Part shown: positions 16,715-27,000 of the stretch, piece after piece
Position numbering within the stretch: position 1 is the stretch's first letter
How the letters are laid out: every line of letters starts with the position of its first letter
Assembly: GCA_028702535.1 (NCBI GenBank)
Contig: JAQVOR010000019.1
Coordinates: 1-37,478 of the forward strand
DNA: 37,478 nt
Direction of reading: 5' to 3'
Source of the DNA: Bacteroidales bacterium
Lineage (GTDB): Bacteria; Bacteroidota; Bacteroidia; Bacteroidales; ML635J-15
Program-made: the position numbers and the translations under genes
Notes under the pieces: model-generated
Database searches by the model: none
What the model saw: only the letters and a program-made list of their open reading frames with translations
What the model was told of the DNA's origin: nothing

Positions 16715-18397
16715 ATGATGAGAAAATATTTTGTGATTATGTTTACCAGTTTGTTCTTATTTTCGCTTGCTGGTTATTCTTGTACGAATTTTATTGTTAC
16801 CAAAGGAGCATCAACAGATGGTTCTGTAATGGTAAGCTATGCTGCTGACAGTCATCTTCTTTATGGAGAATTATATCATTGGCCAGCAAAAAAATATCCT
16901 AAAGGAACATTACTTAAAGTTTATGAGTGGGATACAGGCAAATATCTTGGTGAAATACTACAAGCAGAGGAAACTTACAATGTAGTTGGTAATGTAAACG
17001 AGCATCAAGTGGCTATTGGTGAAACTACTTATGGTGGACGAAGCGAGTTGGTTGATACAACTGGAATAATGGATTATGGAAATTTAATATACATAACATT
17101 ACAACGTTCAAAATCAGCTCGAGAAGCTATTAAAATAATTACCGAATTGATGGACACTTATGGCTATTATAGCAGTGGTGAAACTTTTTCTGTTTGCGAT
17201 AAAAACGAAGCATGGATATTTGAACTTATTGGTAAAGGTCCCAATAATAAAGGTGCTGTTTGGGTAGCAAGGCTTATTCCTGACGGATATGTTTGTGCTC
17301 ATGCAAATCATGCTCGAATTACAACATTTGATTATCAGAAAAAAAATGACTGGTTCAATCCAAAACAAACTACTTTTAACTCTAAGGACGTAATAAGTTT
17401 TGCACGCGAAAAAAAATATTTTAATGGTAAAGATGCTGACTTTAGTTTCTCTGATACTTATGCACCTATTGATTTTGGTGCTGCTCGTTTTTGCGAAATA
17501 AGAGTGTGGGCGTTTTATAATGCTGTAACCGAAGGTATGGATAAATATTGGGAATATGCTAAAGGTAATTATAAGTTAGGAGAGCATGGTTATGCAACTA
17601 ACAGAATGCCATTGTGGGTAAAACCTGCACAAAAAGTTTCTCAAATTGATGTATTTAAATATATGGCAGACCACTTAGAAGGAACTGAACTTGATATGTC
17701 GAAAGATATGGGTGCTGGTGCTTTTGGAAATCCATATCGTTGGAGACCTCTAACTTGGGAAGTGGACGGCGTTACTTATTGTAATGAGAGAGCAACTGCA
17801 ACTCAACAAACAGCATTCTCTTTTGTTGCACAACTTCGTAGCTGGTTGCCCGATATGATTGGTGCTATAAACTGGTTCTCTGTTGACGATGCTGCGACAA
17901 CCGTTTATGTTCCAATGTATGCCTCAATTGATGTTATCCCACAACCATACAAAATCGGAAATGGTGATTTAATGAACTTTACAACAGAGTCGGCTTTCTG
18001 GATTTTTAACCTTGTTTCAAATTTTGCTTACACAAGATATAATGTAATTTATCCCGAAATCGAAAAAGTGCAATCTGAATTACATAAAAGCTTTGTGCAA
18101 GGTATAGCAAAAAATGACGAAAAACTTGCTCGTCTTTATAAAACTGATCCAGTAAAAACAAAAAATGAACTAAACAGATTCTCAAATGATGCCTCAATAA
18201 CAACTCACAAAACATGGACTGAATTATTTGCGTTCTTGTTTACTAAATATATGGACGGTAACATTAAAACTCCAACCAAAGTTCCTGAAGGTTATTTGTA
18301 TTACGCTCCTGCAATCGAACAGCCAGGCTATGGAGAGGATTGGTATCGTAAGATTGTTGAGGAAACAGGAGACCAATTTAAACTTGTTGAACCGTAA
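16715..18397 (+). CDS. C69-family dipeptidase, secreted
   Basis: The 560-residue product has a signal peptide (FVIMFTSLFLFSLAGYS). It is followed directly by C23 in CTNFIVTKGASTDGSVMVSY. In C69 (PepD-type) N-terminal-nucleophile hydrolases the exposed cysteine is the nucleophile, so signal removal could activate the enzyme; alternatively the same Cys could be lipidated, although the AGYSC context is a poor lipobox match. Other family features are GNVNEHQVAIGETTYGGR, DICE-equivalent positions at SVCDKNEAWIFELIG, and HANHARITTF. It hydrolyses dipeptides, probably in the periplasm. It is divergent from lgt and followed by a repeat-rich gap. Confidence 0.93.
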   Translation: MMRKYFVIMFTSLFLFSLAGYSCTNFIVTKGASTDGSVMVSYAADSHLLYGELYHWPAKKYPKGTLLKVYEWDTGKYLGEILQAEETYNVVGNVNEHQVAIGETTYGGRSELVDTTGIMDYGNLIYITLQRSKSAREAIKIITELMDTYGYYSSGETFSVCDKNEAWIFELIGKGPNNKGAVWVARLIPDGYVCAHANHARITTFDYQKKNDWFNPKQTTFNSKDVISFAREKKYFNGKDADFSFSDTYAPIDFGAARFCEIRVWAFYNAVTEGMDKYWEYAKGNYKLGEHGYATNRMPLWVKPAQKVSQIDVFKYMADHLEGTELDMSKDMGAGAFGNPYRWRPLTWEVDGVTYCNERATATQQTAFSFVAQLRSWLPDMIGAINWFSVDDAATTVYVPMYASIDVIPQPYKIGNGDLMNFTTESAFWIFNLVSNFAYTRYNVIYPEIEKVQSELHKSFVQGIAKNDEKLARLYKTDPVKTKNELNRFSNDASITTHKTWTELFAFLFTKYMDGNIKTPTKVPEGYLYYAPAIEQPGYGEDWYRKIVEETGDQFKLVEP

Positions 18398-18437
18398 ACT
18401 AAAATACTCTGTTCTTATTATTTTGTTTGAGAAAAAC

Positions 18438-18481
18438 GGGGACTTCGAGACGATTCTCGTGCCTCGAATCCCTCAGTCCCC
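18438..18481. repeat. Palindromic intergenic element
   Basis: GGGGACT (18438-18444) pairs with AGTCCCC (18475-18481). Inside, CGAGA (18446-18450) pairs with TCTCG (18455-18459) across CGAT. The folded form would be a stem with an inner hairpin. It lies 41 bp after the dipeptidase stop and may also help end that transcript, though no T-tract follows. Confidence 0.6.
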
Positions 18482-18492
18482 TTGAATACTGC

Positions 18493-18676
18493 GATGAAAG
18501 GTGGTTGAGGGAAGCGATTTTAGGAACTTTGTCTCGAATTAAAGGTGGTTGAGGGTTTTGGCCTTAGCCAAAATGTCTCGAATTAAAGGTGGTTGAGGGT
18601 TTTGGCCTTAGCCAAAATGTCTCGAATTAAAGGTGGTTGAGGGTTTTGGCCTTAGCCAAAATGTCTCGAAACCACC
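18493..18676. repeat. REP-like repeat with three perfect 44-bp tandem units
   Basis: Units at 18538-18581, 18582-18625 and 18626-18669 are identical. A diverged copy sits at 18493-18537. Each unit holds a hairpin, TTTTGGC-CTTA-GCCAAAA. The whole array is bounded by GGTGGTT (18500-18506) and AACCACC (18670-18676), which are inverted, so the array looks like one palindromic element expanded from inside. Units abut with no spacers, so this is not CRISPR. Similar GGTGGTTGAG-type palindromes are familiar as dispersed intergenic elements in Bacteroidota. Confidence 0.85.
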
Positions 18677-18690
18677 GATAAAAAAAACTA

Positions 18691-18730
18691 TTTCTAAGCG
18701 TTCTGAACACAAAAATTATATCGAACTCAG
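18691..18730. repeat. 40-bp dispersed intergenic repeat, copy 1
   Basis: This 40-bp segment (starts TTTCTAAGCGTT, ends ATATCGAACTCAG) matches 28543-28582 at 36 of 40 positions in the same orientation, although the two places are 10 kb apart and otherwise unrelated. It lies 78 bp before the next gene. Confidence 0.75.
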
Positions 18731-18808
18731 GTTTTTAATACTTTCAAAACAAATTGAATAGCTTTCTATAAATTATTTGCTTAAATTTGATGAATCAATT
18801 TTAAGCAA

Positions 18809-19288
18809 ATGAGAATAAAAATTAGCAGGAAAATATTATTATTGTCAGGGTTTATAATAGTAGCATTATATTTTTCACTAAACAGAATAAATGATATTAG
18901 TAAATCTGAATTTAGTTATGGTACAATAATAGGAGTTAAAGAATGGCGTAATAAAATATTTCCAGAAGATTCTGAGGAAGCGTCTATTGTGCAATTTTTT
19001 TATGAAAATCAAGAAATAATATTTGATGCAAAACGAAACATTAAATATGAAAATGGTAAAGAAGTTAAAGTGATTTTTAGAAAAAAAACACCAAATAATG
19101 CTAAAATCTTTTCTTTTACTGGATATTGGCTTGAACCAATTATTATTTGTTTAGTACCTATAATATTATATTCTGCTTTAATCTTATCTTTAATAGGTAA
19201 GTTTGATTTTATCATTTTTAGCTTTAAAGAGTTTAAATTTTATAAAAAATCTGATAAAAAACACGCACTGCCCTCAAAGCTAAAATAA
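18809..19288 (+). CDS. Hypothetical membrane protein, possibly DUF3592-like
   Basis: The 159-residue product has an N-terminal membrane segment (ILLLSGFIIVALYFSL), an extracytoplasmic strand-rich part of about 85 residues (FSYGTIIGVKEW, VQFFYENQEIIFDA, GKEVKVIFRKKTP) and a second membrane segment (PIIICLVPIILYSALILSLI), then a basic tail. This two-segment layout around a small beta domain resembles DUF3592 proteins, but the match is loose. Function unknown. It follows the repeat-rich gap. Confidence 0.6.
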   Translation: MRIKISRKILLLSGFIIVALYFSLNRINDISKSEFSYGTIIGVKEWRNKIFPEDSEEASIVQFFYENQEIIFDAKRNIKYENGKEVKVIFRKKTPNNAKIFSFTGYWLEPIIICLVPIILYSALILSLIGKFDFIIFSFKEFKFYKKSDKKHALPSKLK

Positions 19289-19463
19289 TATTTTAAATAT
19301 ATTACATAAATTTGAATTGTGGTATATGAAAATTTCTTATTTTTATAAAATAATTAATAAACACAAAAATTAGTGAGTAAATATTTATTGTAGAGTTATA
19401 ATTTTAAGTATCTTGTCAGCTTAAAATTAAAAGCATTTTAATATAATTCAAAAATATTTTTTT

Positions 19464-22400
19464 ATGAAAAGACTTAAACTAATTCTGCTATCAAGCCTAT
19501 TCGGATTAGTAGCACACGCACAGGTACTTCATTATTGTGATAGCGTGCAAGCAGATTTTTCCTCTTCAGCACCAGAATGTACGGGAAGTGCAGTAAGTTT
19601 TGCAAATAGTGGCTATAGCCATTTTAATTGTACTTATGTATGGGATTTTGGAACAGGAGCAAGCCCAGCTACTGCTACTAACGAGTTTCCACCTGCTGTA
19701 ACATATAGTCTGGCAGGGATTAAGGAAGTCTCTCTTACGGTTACTGATGTTGTAACTGGTTGCGTTTCTTACAAAAATAATGGAGTAATGATTTATGAAA
19801 ATCCAACTGCATCATTTAATGTTACTTCTACAAACGTATGTGAAAACGAAATTGTCGATTTTTCTAATACTGGCAGCTCCGGACCAAGCTGGATATACAC
19901 ATGGGATTTTGGTGCTGGTGCTATACCAGCGGTTTCATCAGCCGAAAATCCATTAGGTGTTTATTGGACAAGTTCTGGTTCAAAAACTGTAACATTAAAT
20001 ATTTCTAACGGACATTGCTTACAATCAACAAGTGTTAATATTGATGTAAATCAAACTCCAAATGTAAATTTTGCCTCTAATGCACCTGCTTGTGCTGGAT
20101 CAGATGTCGATTTTACTAATTTCGGAGCATCTGCAAACTGTAATTTTAGTTGGAGTTTTGGTGCAAATGCTAGTCCTGCAAACTCAACTAACGAAAACCC
20201 AAGTGGAGTGGTTTACTCCTCTCATGGTGCCAAACAAGTATCTTTAACAATTACTAATACTATTACAGGTTGCAGTAATAATTATCAAAATAACATCATT
20301 ATTAGAGAAACACCAATAGTATCATTTACTGACTCTGGCGCTGATTGTATGGGTACTAATTTTGATTTTACTAATACTGGTACAAGTGGCTCTGCTTGGA
20401 ATTATTCCTGGGATTTTGGAACAGGAGCAAATCCACAAATATCCACAGCCGAAAACCCTGCTGGTATTCAGTACGCTTCATCAGGAGTAAAAACTGTTAG
20501 TCTTTCAATAAATAATTCTTATTGTTCAAGTAATACAACTCAGCCATTAACTGTGTATCAGGCTCCAGTAGCTAATTTTAGTAGTAACTCTCCAGTATGT
20601 TCTGGTCTTAATGTTAATTTTTTAAATACAGGAACTACTAGCGGTTGCACTTTTGCTTGGGATTTTGGAACTGATGCAAGTCCTGCTACTAGTACTGATG
20701 AAAACCCAATAGGCATATCATATTCAAGTTCGGGAAACAAAACTGTTACACTTCAAGTAACTGATAACCTAACAAGTTGCACTAATCAAATAAGTAAAAC
20801 TATTACTATAACCGCATCGCCGATTGTAAGTTTTGATTATTCTGGTAATGCTTGTGTTAATGCAGAAGTCGATTTTACTAATACTGGAAGTACTGGTATG
20901 GGATTAACTTTTTATTGGGATTTTGGTGCTGGTGCTTTACCTACCTCTTCGACTGCCGAAAATCCAACAGGCATTATTTATACAAGTAGCGGAACAAAAA
21001 ATGTAAAATTAACTATTAGCAATGGAACTTGCTCAGGCTCTGTAAATCAGACCATTACTGTTTATCAAACCCCTGTTGCCAATTTTGTAAATACAAGTCC
21101 ACAATGCGTTGGATTAAATGTAGATTTTACAAATACAGGTACAAATACAGATGTTACTTACTTGTGGGATTTTGGGGTAAGTGCTGTTCCTGCAAGTAGT
21201 ACAGATGAAAATCCTCTCGGAATAATTTACGCTACCCCTGGAACAAAGCAAGTTAAATTAATAACAACTAATACTACAACTGGTTGTTTAGATAGTATTA
21301 TTCAAAATATTAATATTTTAGTAACTCCAGTAGCAAACTTTTTACATTCAGATTCATTATGTTTCGGTGATATTTATACATTTAATAATATAGGGAGTAC
21401 TGGAAGTAATCTTAGTTTTATTTGGAATTTTGGTAATGGAGCCTCGCCCGCTACTGCAAATTCTGCAAATCCTGGAGGAATTATATACTCAACTGCTGGT
21501 TGGAAATATGTAAGTTTCACTATCAGTAATGGAAGCTGCTCAAATACGCATATAGATTCTGTTTTTGTTCTTGAAACACCAATTGCTGATTTTTCAAGTA
21601 CTGCTCCACAGTGTTCGGGCTTACCAATTGGCTTTACAAGTACTGGCGATAATGTAGGAGTAGATTTTTTATGGAATTTTGGTGATGATGTAAATCCTGC
21701 AAGTTCAACGGATCAAAACCCTCAAAATATTGTATTTTCACAACATGGAATCAAAGAAGTTACTTTTACTGTAACTAATACCGGAACTTCATGCTCATCA
21801 TCAACTACAAAAACAATACTTATCCATGAAACGCCAACTGCAAGTTTTTCAAGTAATGCTCCAGTTTGTGGCGACGAAGGTATCGATTTCCAAAATACTG
21901 GAAGTACAGGTAGCAATTGGGCTTTTAATTGGAATCTTGGTGCAAATGCACTACCATCAAGTTCAAGTGCCGAAAATCCAAGTTCGGTAATATACACACA
22001 AGGAGGTTTAATTTCGGTAACATTGTATGTGTCAGATGGGGTTTGTTCTATGTCTATCACAAACGATATTGAAATATTTGAATATCCGCTTGTAAATGCT
22101 GGTGTTGATACTATTATTTGTGCAAATTCAAGTTTACTACTTGGCTCTCCCGAAGAAGTGGGATATATTTATAAATGGTTTCCATCATCTACACTTGATT
22201 TTGACACAGTATCACAACCAATAGCAAGCCCAACTGCTCAAGTTAGTAATTACATTGTGATAGTTACAGATACTGTAACTGGATGTCAATCAAAAGATAC
22301 TATCATTGTAACAATGCTTCCGTCTGTTATTGCAAACGCTGGTCCAGATTATCAAATTTGTCAGGGTGATAGTGTCCAAATTGGTACAGGGCTAATGGAG

Positions 22401-23078
22401 GGACAAATGTACTTTTGGTCTCACGATACTATTATTGAGTTTATCGGTATTCCAAACCCTTTTGTGTCTCCCGATGTTTCTCAAGTTTATACTTTGAATA
22501 CTTTTTATTGGGGTTGCGATACAATTACCGATAATGTGAGTGTAACAATTTACCCACTTCCAAATGTGCAGGCAACAGGTTTGCAAAATCAAGATACGAT
22601 TGAAATAGCACAGGGAGAATATGTTCAACTGCTTGTACATGGCGGAATCCAATTTGAATGGACTCCCGAAGAGAGTTTGGATAATTCATGGGTGTATAGT
22701 CCAATGGCTCATCCCGACACTACAACTGTTTATACTGTAATTGCAACAGATATTCATGGTTGTTTTGATACCGATCAGGTTACTGTAATTGTAAATACGC
22801 CAGGGGTTTATATTCCAACGGCATTTACACCAAATGATGACGGTAAAAATGACATTTTTTATATTAGAGGAAAAGGAACAATAGTTTTTGAGTTAAATAT
22901 ATTTAATAGAAACGGAGATTTAATTTATCATTCTAAGAATCCACAGGATGGTTGGGATGGAACAATACAAGGAACTGGTAAGAAAGTTCCAAATGGAGCT
23001 TATGTTTATCACACAAAAGGTGAATATAGCGATGGTGGAGTGTTCAATATGTCAGGAATGATAAATTTAATTAGATAA
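19464..23078 (+). CDS. Giant PKD-repeat protein with type-B T9SS signal
   Basis: The 1204-residue product has a signal peptide (ending VAHAQ), ten PKD-like repeats from about residue 30 to 870, two or three further Ig-like modules, and a C-terminal gliding-motility-type domain (about 1113-1204) starting YIPTAFTPNDDGKNDIFYI and ending INLIR. That domain directs export through the type IX system and surface attachment. Each PKD repeat has a core such as YVWDFGTGASP. The repeats alternate between two kinds: odd ones carry TN/TD..T.C ends and STDENP, even ones carry SNG.C ends and AENP. It is paired with a PorP/SprF-like gene 29 bp downstream and a longer paralogue after that. Ligand unknown; an adhesin or structural role is likely. 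Confidence 0.93.
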   Translation: MKRLKLILLSSLFGLVAHAQVLHYCDSVQADFSSSAPECTGSAVSFANSGYSHFNCTYVWDFGTGASPATATNEFPPAVTYSLAGIKEVSLTVTDVVTGCVSYKNNGVMIYENPTASFNVTSTNVCENEIVDFSNTGSSGPSWIYTWDFGAGAIPAVSSAENPLGVYWTSSGSKTVTLNISNGHCLQSTSVNIDVNQTPNVNFASNAPACAGSDVDFTNFGASANCNFSWSFGANASPANSTNENPSGVVYSSHGAKQVSLTITNTITGCSNNYQNNIIIRETPIVSFTDSGADCMGTNFDFTNTGTSGSAWNYSWDFGTGANPQISTAENPAGIQYASSGVKTVSLSINNSYCSSNTTQPLTVYQAPVANFSSNSPVCSGLNVNFLNTGTTSGCTFAWDFGTDASPATSTDENPIGISYSSSGNKTVTLQVTDNLTSCTNQISKTITITASPIVSFDYSGNACVNAEVDFTNTGSTGMGLTFYWDFGAGALPTSSTAENPTGIIYTSSGTKNVKLTISNGTCSGSVNQTITVYQTPVANFVNTSPQCVGLNVDFTNTGTNTDVTYLWDFGVSAVPASSTDENPLGIIYATPGTKQVKLITTNTTTGCLDSIIQNINILVTPVANFLHSDSLCFGDIYTFNNIGSTGSNLSFIWNFGNGASPATANSANPGGIIYSTAGWKYVSFTISNGSCSNTHIDSVFVLETPIADFSSTAPQCSGLPIGFTSTGDNVGVDFLWNFGDDVNPASSTDQNPQNIVFSQHGIKEVTFTVTNTGTSCSSSTTKTILIHETPTASFSSNAPVCGDEGIDFQNTGSTGSNWAFNWNLGANALPSSSSAENPSSVIYTQGGLISVTLYVSDGVCSMSITNDIEIFEYPLVNAGVDTIICANSSLLLGSPEEVGYIYKWFPSSTLDFDTVSQPIASPTAQVSNYIVIVTDTVTGCQSKDTIIVTMLPSVIANAGPDYQICQGDSVQIGTGLMEGQMYFWSHDTIIEFIGIPNPFVSPDVSQVYTLNTFYWGCDTITDNVSVTIYPLPNVQATGLQNQDTIEIAQGEYVQLLVHGGIQFEWTPEESLDNSWVYSPMAHPDTTTVYTVIATDIHGCFDTDQVTVIVNTPGVYIPTAFTPNDDGKNDIFYIRGKGTIVFELNIFNRNGDLIYHSKNPQDGWDGTIQGTGKKVPNGAYVYHTKGEYSDGGVFNMSGMINLIR

Positions 23079-23107
23079 GCATTTATAAATTTTAAAAAAC
23101 ACGAATT

Positions 23108-24079
23108 ATGAAAAAAATAATACTAATATCACTTGGATTACTAATCAGTTGGTCAATCCTTGCACAAGACGTTCGTTTTTCTCAGCCTTATTCTGCTCCG
23201 TTAAAAGTAAATCCTGCTATTATGGGGTCAGATAACAGTATTAACGCCAAACTTAATTATCGGTCGCAATGGGCAGGAATTGATAAAGGATATCAAACAG
23301 CTTCTTTAACTTTCTTTATGCCTGTTTATGAGCAAAGTAACGACAACAACCTAACTGCTGGGCTATTTACAATGAACGACAAGGCGGGCGCTTTTAATCA
23401 TTTAGAAATTCTAGCAGCGGTTGCATACAATATAAAACTTACCGACAATGGACACTATCTTAGTGCCTCAATTTATGGTGGATTTAATCAAAAATTTATG
23501 GATATCAAAAATCTAACTTTCGATGATCAATATGTTGTTGGCTCTTATGCTCCTGCAAATCCAAGTAGCGAAACTGTAATGTATGAATCAAAAATGTTTG
23601 CCGATGCTGGTTTAGGGCTTTTATGGTATTATCAACCCGAAAATGGAAATATTAGTGCTTTTGCAGGATTTTCAGCTTTTCATTTAACTGCACCAAACGA
23701 AAGTTTTATCGAAGGAGACGGATTGTTATATACTAAAATATCAACCCAAGCAGGTATAAAAATAACACCCGAAGGCAGTCAAATGTCGTTTATGCCTAAT
23801 ATTATTGCAACATCTCAAAACGGAGTTTACGAGCTTGCAACTGGTTTACATGCTGATTATAGCATCAATGACGAGTATCTTGTTCGTATTGGAACATGGT
23901 ATCGTGCACATAATACGATTGCTTTTCTTGTTGGTTTTCAATACACTAATTATTATATCGGATATAGTTACGATTTGCCAAGCTCTGGAATTAGCAATCT
24001 TGCAACTGGAGCAAATACACATGAGATAAGTTTAGGATATTATTTTAATAATAGTGAAAATATCCGTAAATTATTTTAA
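23108..24079 (+). CDS. PorP/SprF-family type IX secretion outer-membrane protein
   Basis: The 323-residue product has a signal peptide (IILISLGLLISWSILA, then QD) and the PorP/SprF start DVRFSQPYSAPLKVNPAIMG. It continues with barrel strands (LNYRSQWAGIDKGYQTASL, FVGFS-type segments, YYIGYSYDLPSSGISNL) and ends GYYFNNS. PorP/SprF proteins hold or export specific T9SS type-B cargos and are commonly encoded next to them. Here it lies between two such cargos: 29 bp after the first, 4 bp before the second. The three genes probably form one operon. Confidence 0.94.
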   Translation: MKKIILISLGLLISWSILAQDVRFSQPYSAPLKVNPAIMGSDNSINAKLNYRSQWAGIDKGYQTASLTFFMPVYEQSNDNNLTAGLFTMNDKAGAFNHLEILAAVAYNIKLTDNGHYLSASIYGGFNQKFMDIKNLTFDDQYVVGSYAPANPSSETVMYESKMFADAGLGLLWYYQPENGNISAFAGFSAFHLTAPNESFIEGDGLLYTKISTQAGIKITPEGSQMSFMPNIIATSQNGVYELATGLHADYSINDEYLVRIGTWYRAHNTIAFLVGFQYTNYYIGYSYDLPSSGISNLATGANTHEISLGYYFNNSENIRKLF

Positions 24080-24083
24080 ATAA

Positions 24084-27000
24084 ATGCTTATGAGCAAAAT
24101 AAAATATATACTAATAAGCTTATGCTTTTTGATTTTTATTGGTCTTTCGGCTAAAGCTCAATTGGCAATACAGGATTTTCTTACTGATTCTCAACTTGTT
24201 CAGCAAATATTGTTAGGAGAGGGGGTGCAGGTTTATAATATAACATCATCCGCTGCACCACAGGCAATAGGACAATTTACCACAGGCAGTTCTATACCAG
24301 AATTACCTATGTCTAGTGGAATAATATTGTCAACAGGAAATATTTTTCATGCAATAGGACCAAATATTGATCCAGGTACCTCTACAAATAACGGAAGACC
24401 AGGCGATACTGATATTGAAAGTATTATGGGAGGAATTGCTTCTTTTGATGCTGCAATAATTGAATTTGACTTTAGAACACCCGCAGATACAGTTCGTTTT
24501 AACTATATTTTTGCCTCTGAAGAGTATCGCGAATATGTGTGTAGTTTTAATGATGCTTTTGCATTCTTTTTATCAGGACCAAATCCTCTTGGTGGGGATT
24601 ATTCAAATCATAATATAGCACTTTTACCTGGCACAACAACAAATGTATCTATTTCAAATGTTAATAATGGATCTTCTTCTGGGACTTGCCCTTGGGAGAA
24701 TTCTAACTCAGAATATTATGTCGATAATCCTGTAGGAAGTCTTAATGTTGAGTATGATGGACTTACAAAATTATTAACCGCTATAGCCGTTGTTGTCCCT
24801 TGTCAAGAATATCATATTAAAATTGTTATTGCTGATGCTTTCGACAGTGCTTATGATTCGGCAGTTTTTCTCGAAGCCAACAGTCTAGGAGCAATTGTTG
24901 ATACAATAGTTCCTGATTTTGTTCATGACGGACCTGGTTGTACTGGTAAGTTAATAAATTTTATAAATGCGGGGCAATCAGGACCTACTATAACTTATGA
25001 ATGGACATTTAACGGACCTGCCTCAATCGCATCATCTACTGACGAAAATCCGTCAGTTAGTTGGTCGGCTCCAGGTTTATATCAAGTTGATTTTAGCATT
25101 ATATATAATTGTAATTTAGATACAGCAAAAATTACAAAATATGTAAATGTTTATGAAAATCCTAGTGCCGATTTTACCTTTACAACTGATGTTTGTCAAT
25201 TAAGCGAAGTGCAATTTACAAATACTGGCTCATCGGGAGATGAATATACACATGAATGGATTTTTACAGTTGATGCGAATCCCAGTGTCTCTTATGCGGA
25301 AAACCCATCGGTTATTTTTACAACGCCTGGAAATAAACTTGTTAGGCATATAGTTTCAAATGATCATTGTACAACTGTTTACGAAGATTATATAAATATT
25401 ACTGCCGGACCAATAGCGTCTTTTGCTCATAACGGACCTCTGTGTTTAAATCAAACAATTGATTTTACAAATACGGGTACTAGCTTTGGTGTTAGTTTTG
25501 AGTGGTCATTTGGACCAAACGGAGTACCAAATTCAAGTACAAATGAAAACCCAACAGGAGTAAGTTTTACAACAGCTGGAACGCAAATTATTAGTTTAAC
25601 ACTTACCGATTTGACAACAGGTTGCATACAAACCTACGTATCAAATGTGCAGGTTTTTAATATTCCTGTGGCTGATTTTTCATTCATTGATAATGTTTGT
25701 ATTGGCACAGGTGTAGATTTTACAAATACTGGTAGTTCTGGTAGTATGTTATCATACTCTTGGAATTTTGGCTCAAATGCCTCTCCTGGTAGCTCTTACG
25801 CAGAAAATCCTGAAAATATCAATTTTAATAATAGTGGTGCACATTCTGTTACTTTAACAGTATCAAATCAATCTTGTAGCTCAACTATAACACAGGTTAT
25901 AAATGTTGAAAATTCACCAGCTCCTGAAATATCATTTAGTAGTAATGCCCCAAATTGCAATGGAGTACCAATAGATTTTAGTTTTGATTTAGATCCCACA
26001 AATTTGGATTTTAACTGGGATTTTGGACCTAATGCTACACCTCCAACTTCAACTGATGTAAATCCTGCTGGAATTGTTTTTAATTCTTTCGGATCACAGC
26101 TTATTACCCTAACTGTAACAAATCAAATATCAGCTTGCTTTAATAGTCAATCGCAGTCAATAAATCTATATGAAACACCTAGTGCATCATTTAGTTTTAC
26201 AGATTCTGTTTGTGTTAGTTCTTTAGTCGACTTTACAAACACAGGCTCAAGCGGACAAGAGTTTTCTTATTTATGGGATTTTGGATCAAACGCTAATCCT
26301 AATTCTTCGGGTATAGAAAATCCAGCTGGGGTGAGTTTTAACACAAATGGTCAGCAGATAATTACATTAACCGTAACTACACCTCACTGCGTATCTACTG
26401 TAACTAATGCTTTATTTATCAAAAATTCTCCAGCTCCAGTAATTGATTTTGCATCTACCGCTCCCGTTTGCGAGAATAATAATATTACATTTAGCATAAA
26501 TAGTTTTGATTCTTCATTAGATTATAGCTGGGATTTTGGCATCAATGCAAATCCTACAACTTCAACAGCTCAACAACCAGTTGTTGTATATAATAATGAT
26601 GGCATTATGACTGTGCAACTTTTTGTAACAGACCCATTAACGTCCTGTAGCAATTATGTCGAAAAAACAATTCAAGTATATCCAATTCCTAATGTTAATT
26701 TTACATCTTCGGCACCAGTTTGTATTGGTGAGTCTGTATCATTTTATAATACTGGTAGTATCGGTGAAAGTCTTGTGTATAGCTGGGATTTTGGTTCGGG
26801 TGCAACACCCAATGTGTCAAATGCGCAAAACCCCAATTCAATAATATACACAAGTTCTGGTGAAATAGAAGTAAGTCTTACTATTAGTTCAAATGAATGT
26901 TCTAATACAATAGTTCGAGGTATAGAAATATATCCAGGACCAATAGTTGATTTTACTACTAATGCTCCTCTATGTACAGGAAAAAATCTTCAGATGCATA

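Noticed and set aside
18438-18481. tRNA gene or fragment, because of a 7-bp acceptor-like stem GGGGACT/AGTCCCC and CTCGAATCC
   Set aside because: Only 44 bases long, no D arm or proper T stem, no anticodon arm of normal size. It fits a palindromic intergenic repeat better.
18228-18485. 85-codon plus-strand frame overlapping the end of the dipeptidase gene
   Set aside because: It lies mostly inside the well-supported dipeptidase frame and runs into the palindromic repeat.
18538-18669. CRISPR array
   Set aside because: The 44-bp units abut with no spacers, are only three in number, and no cas genes are nearby.
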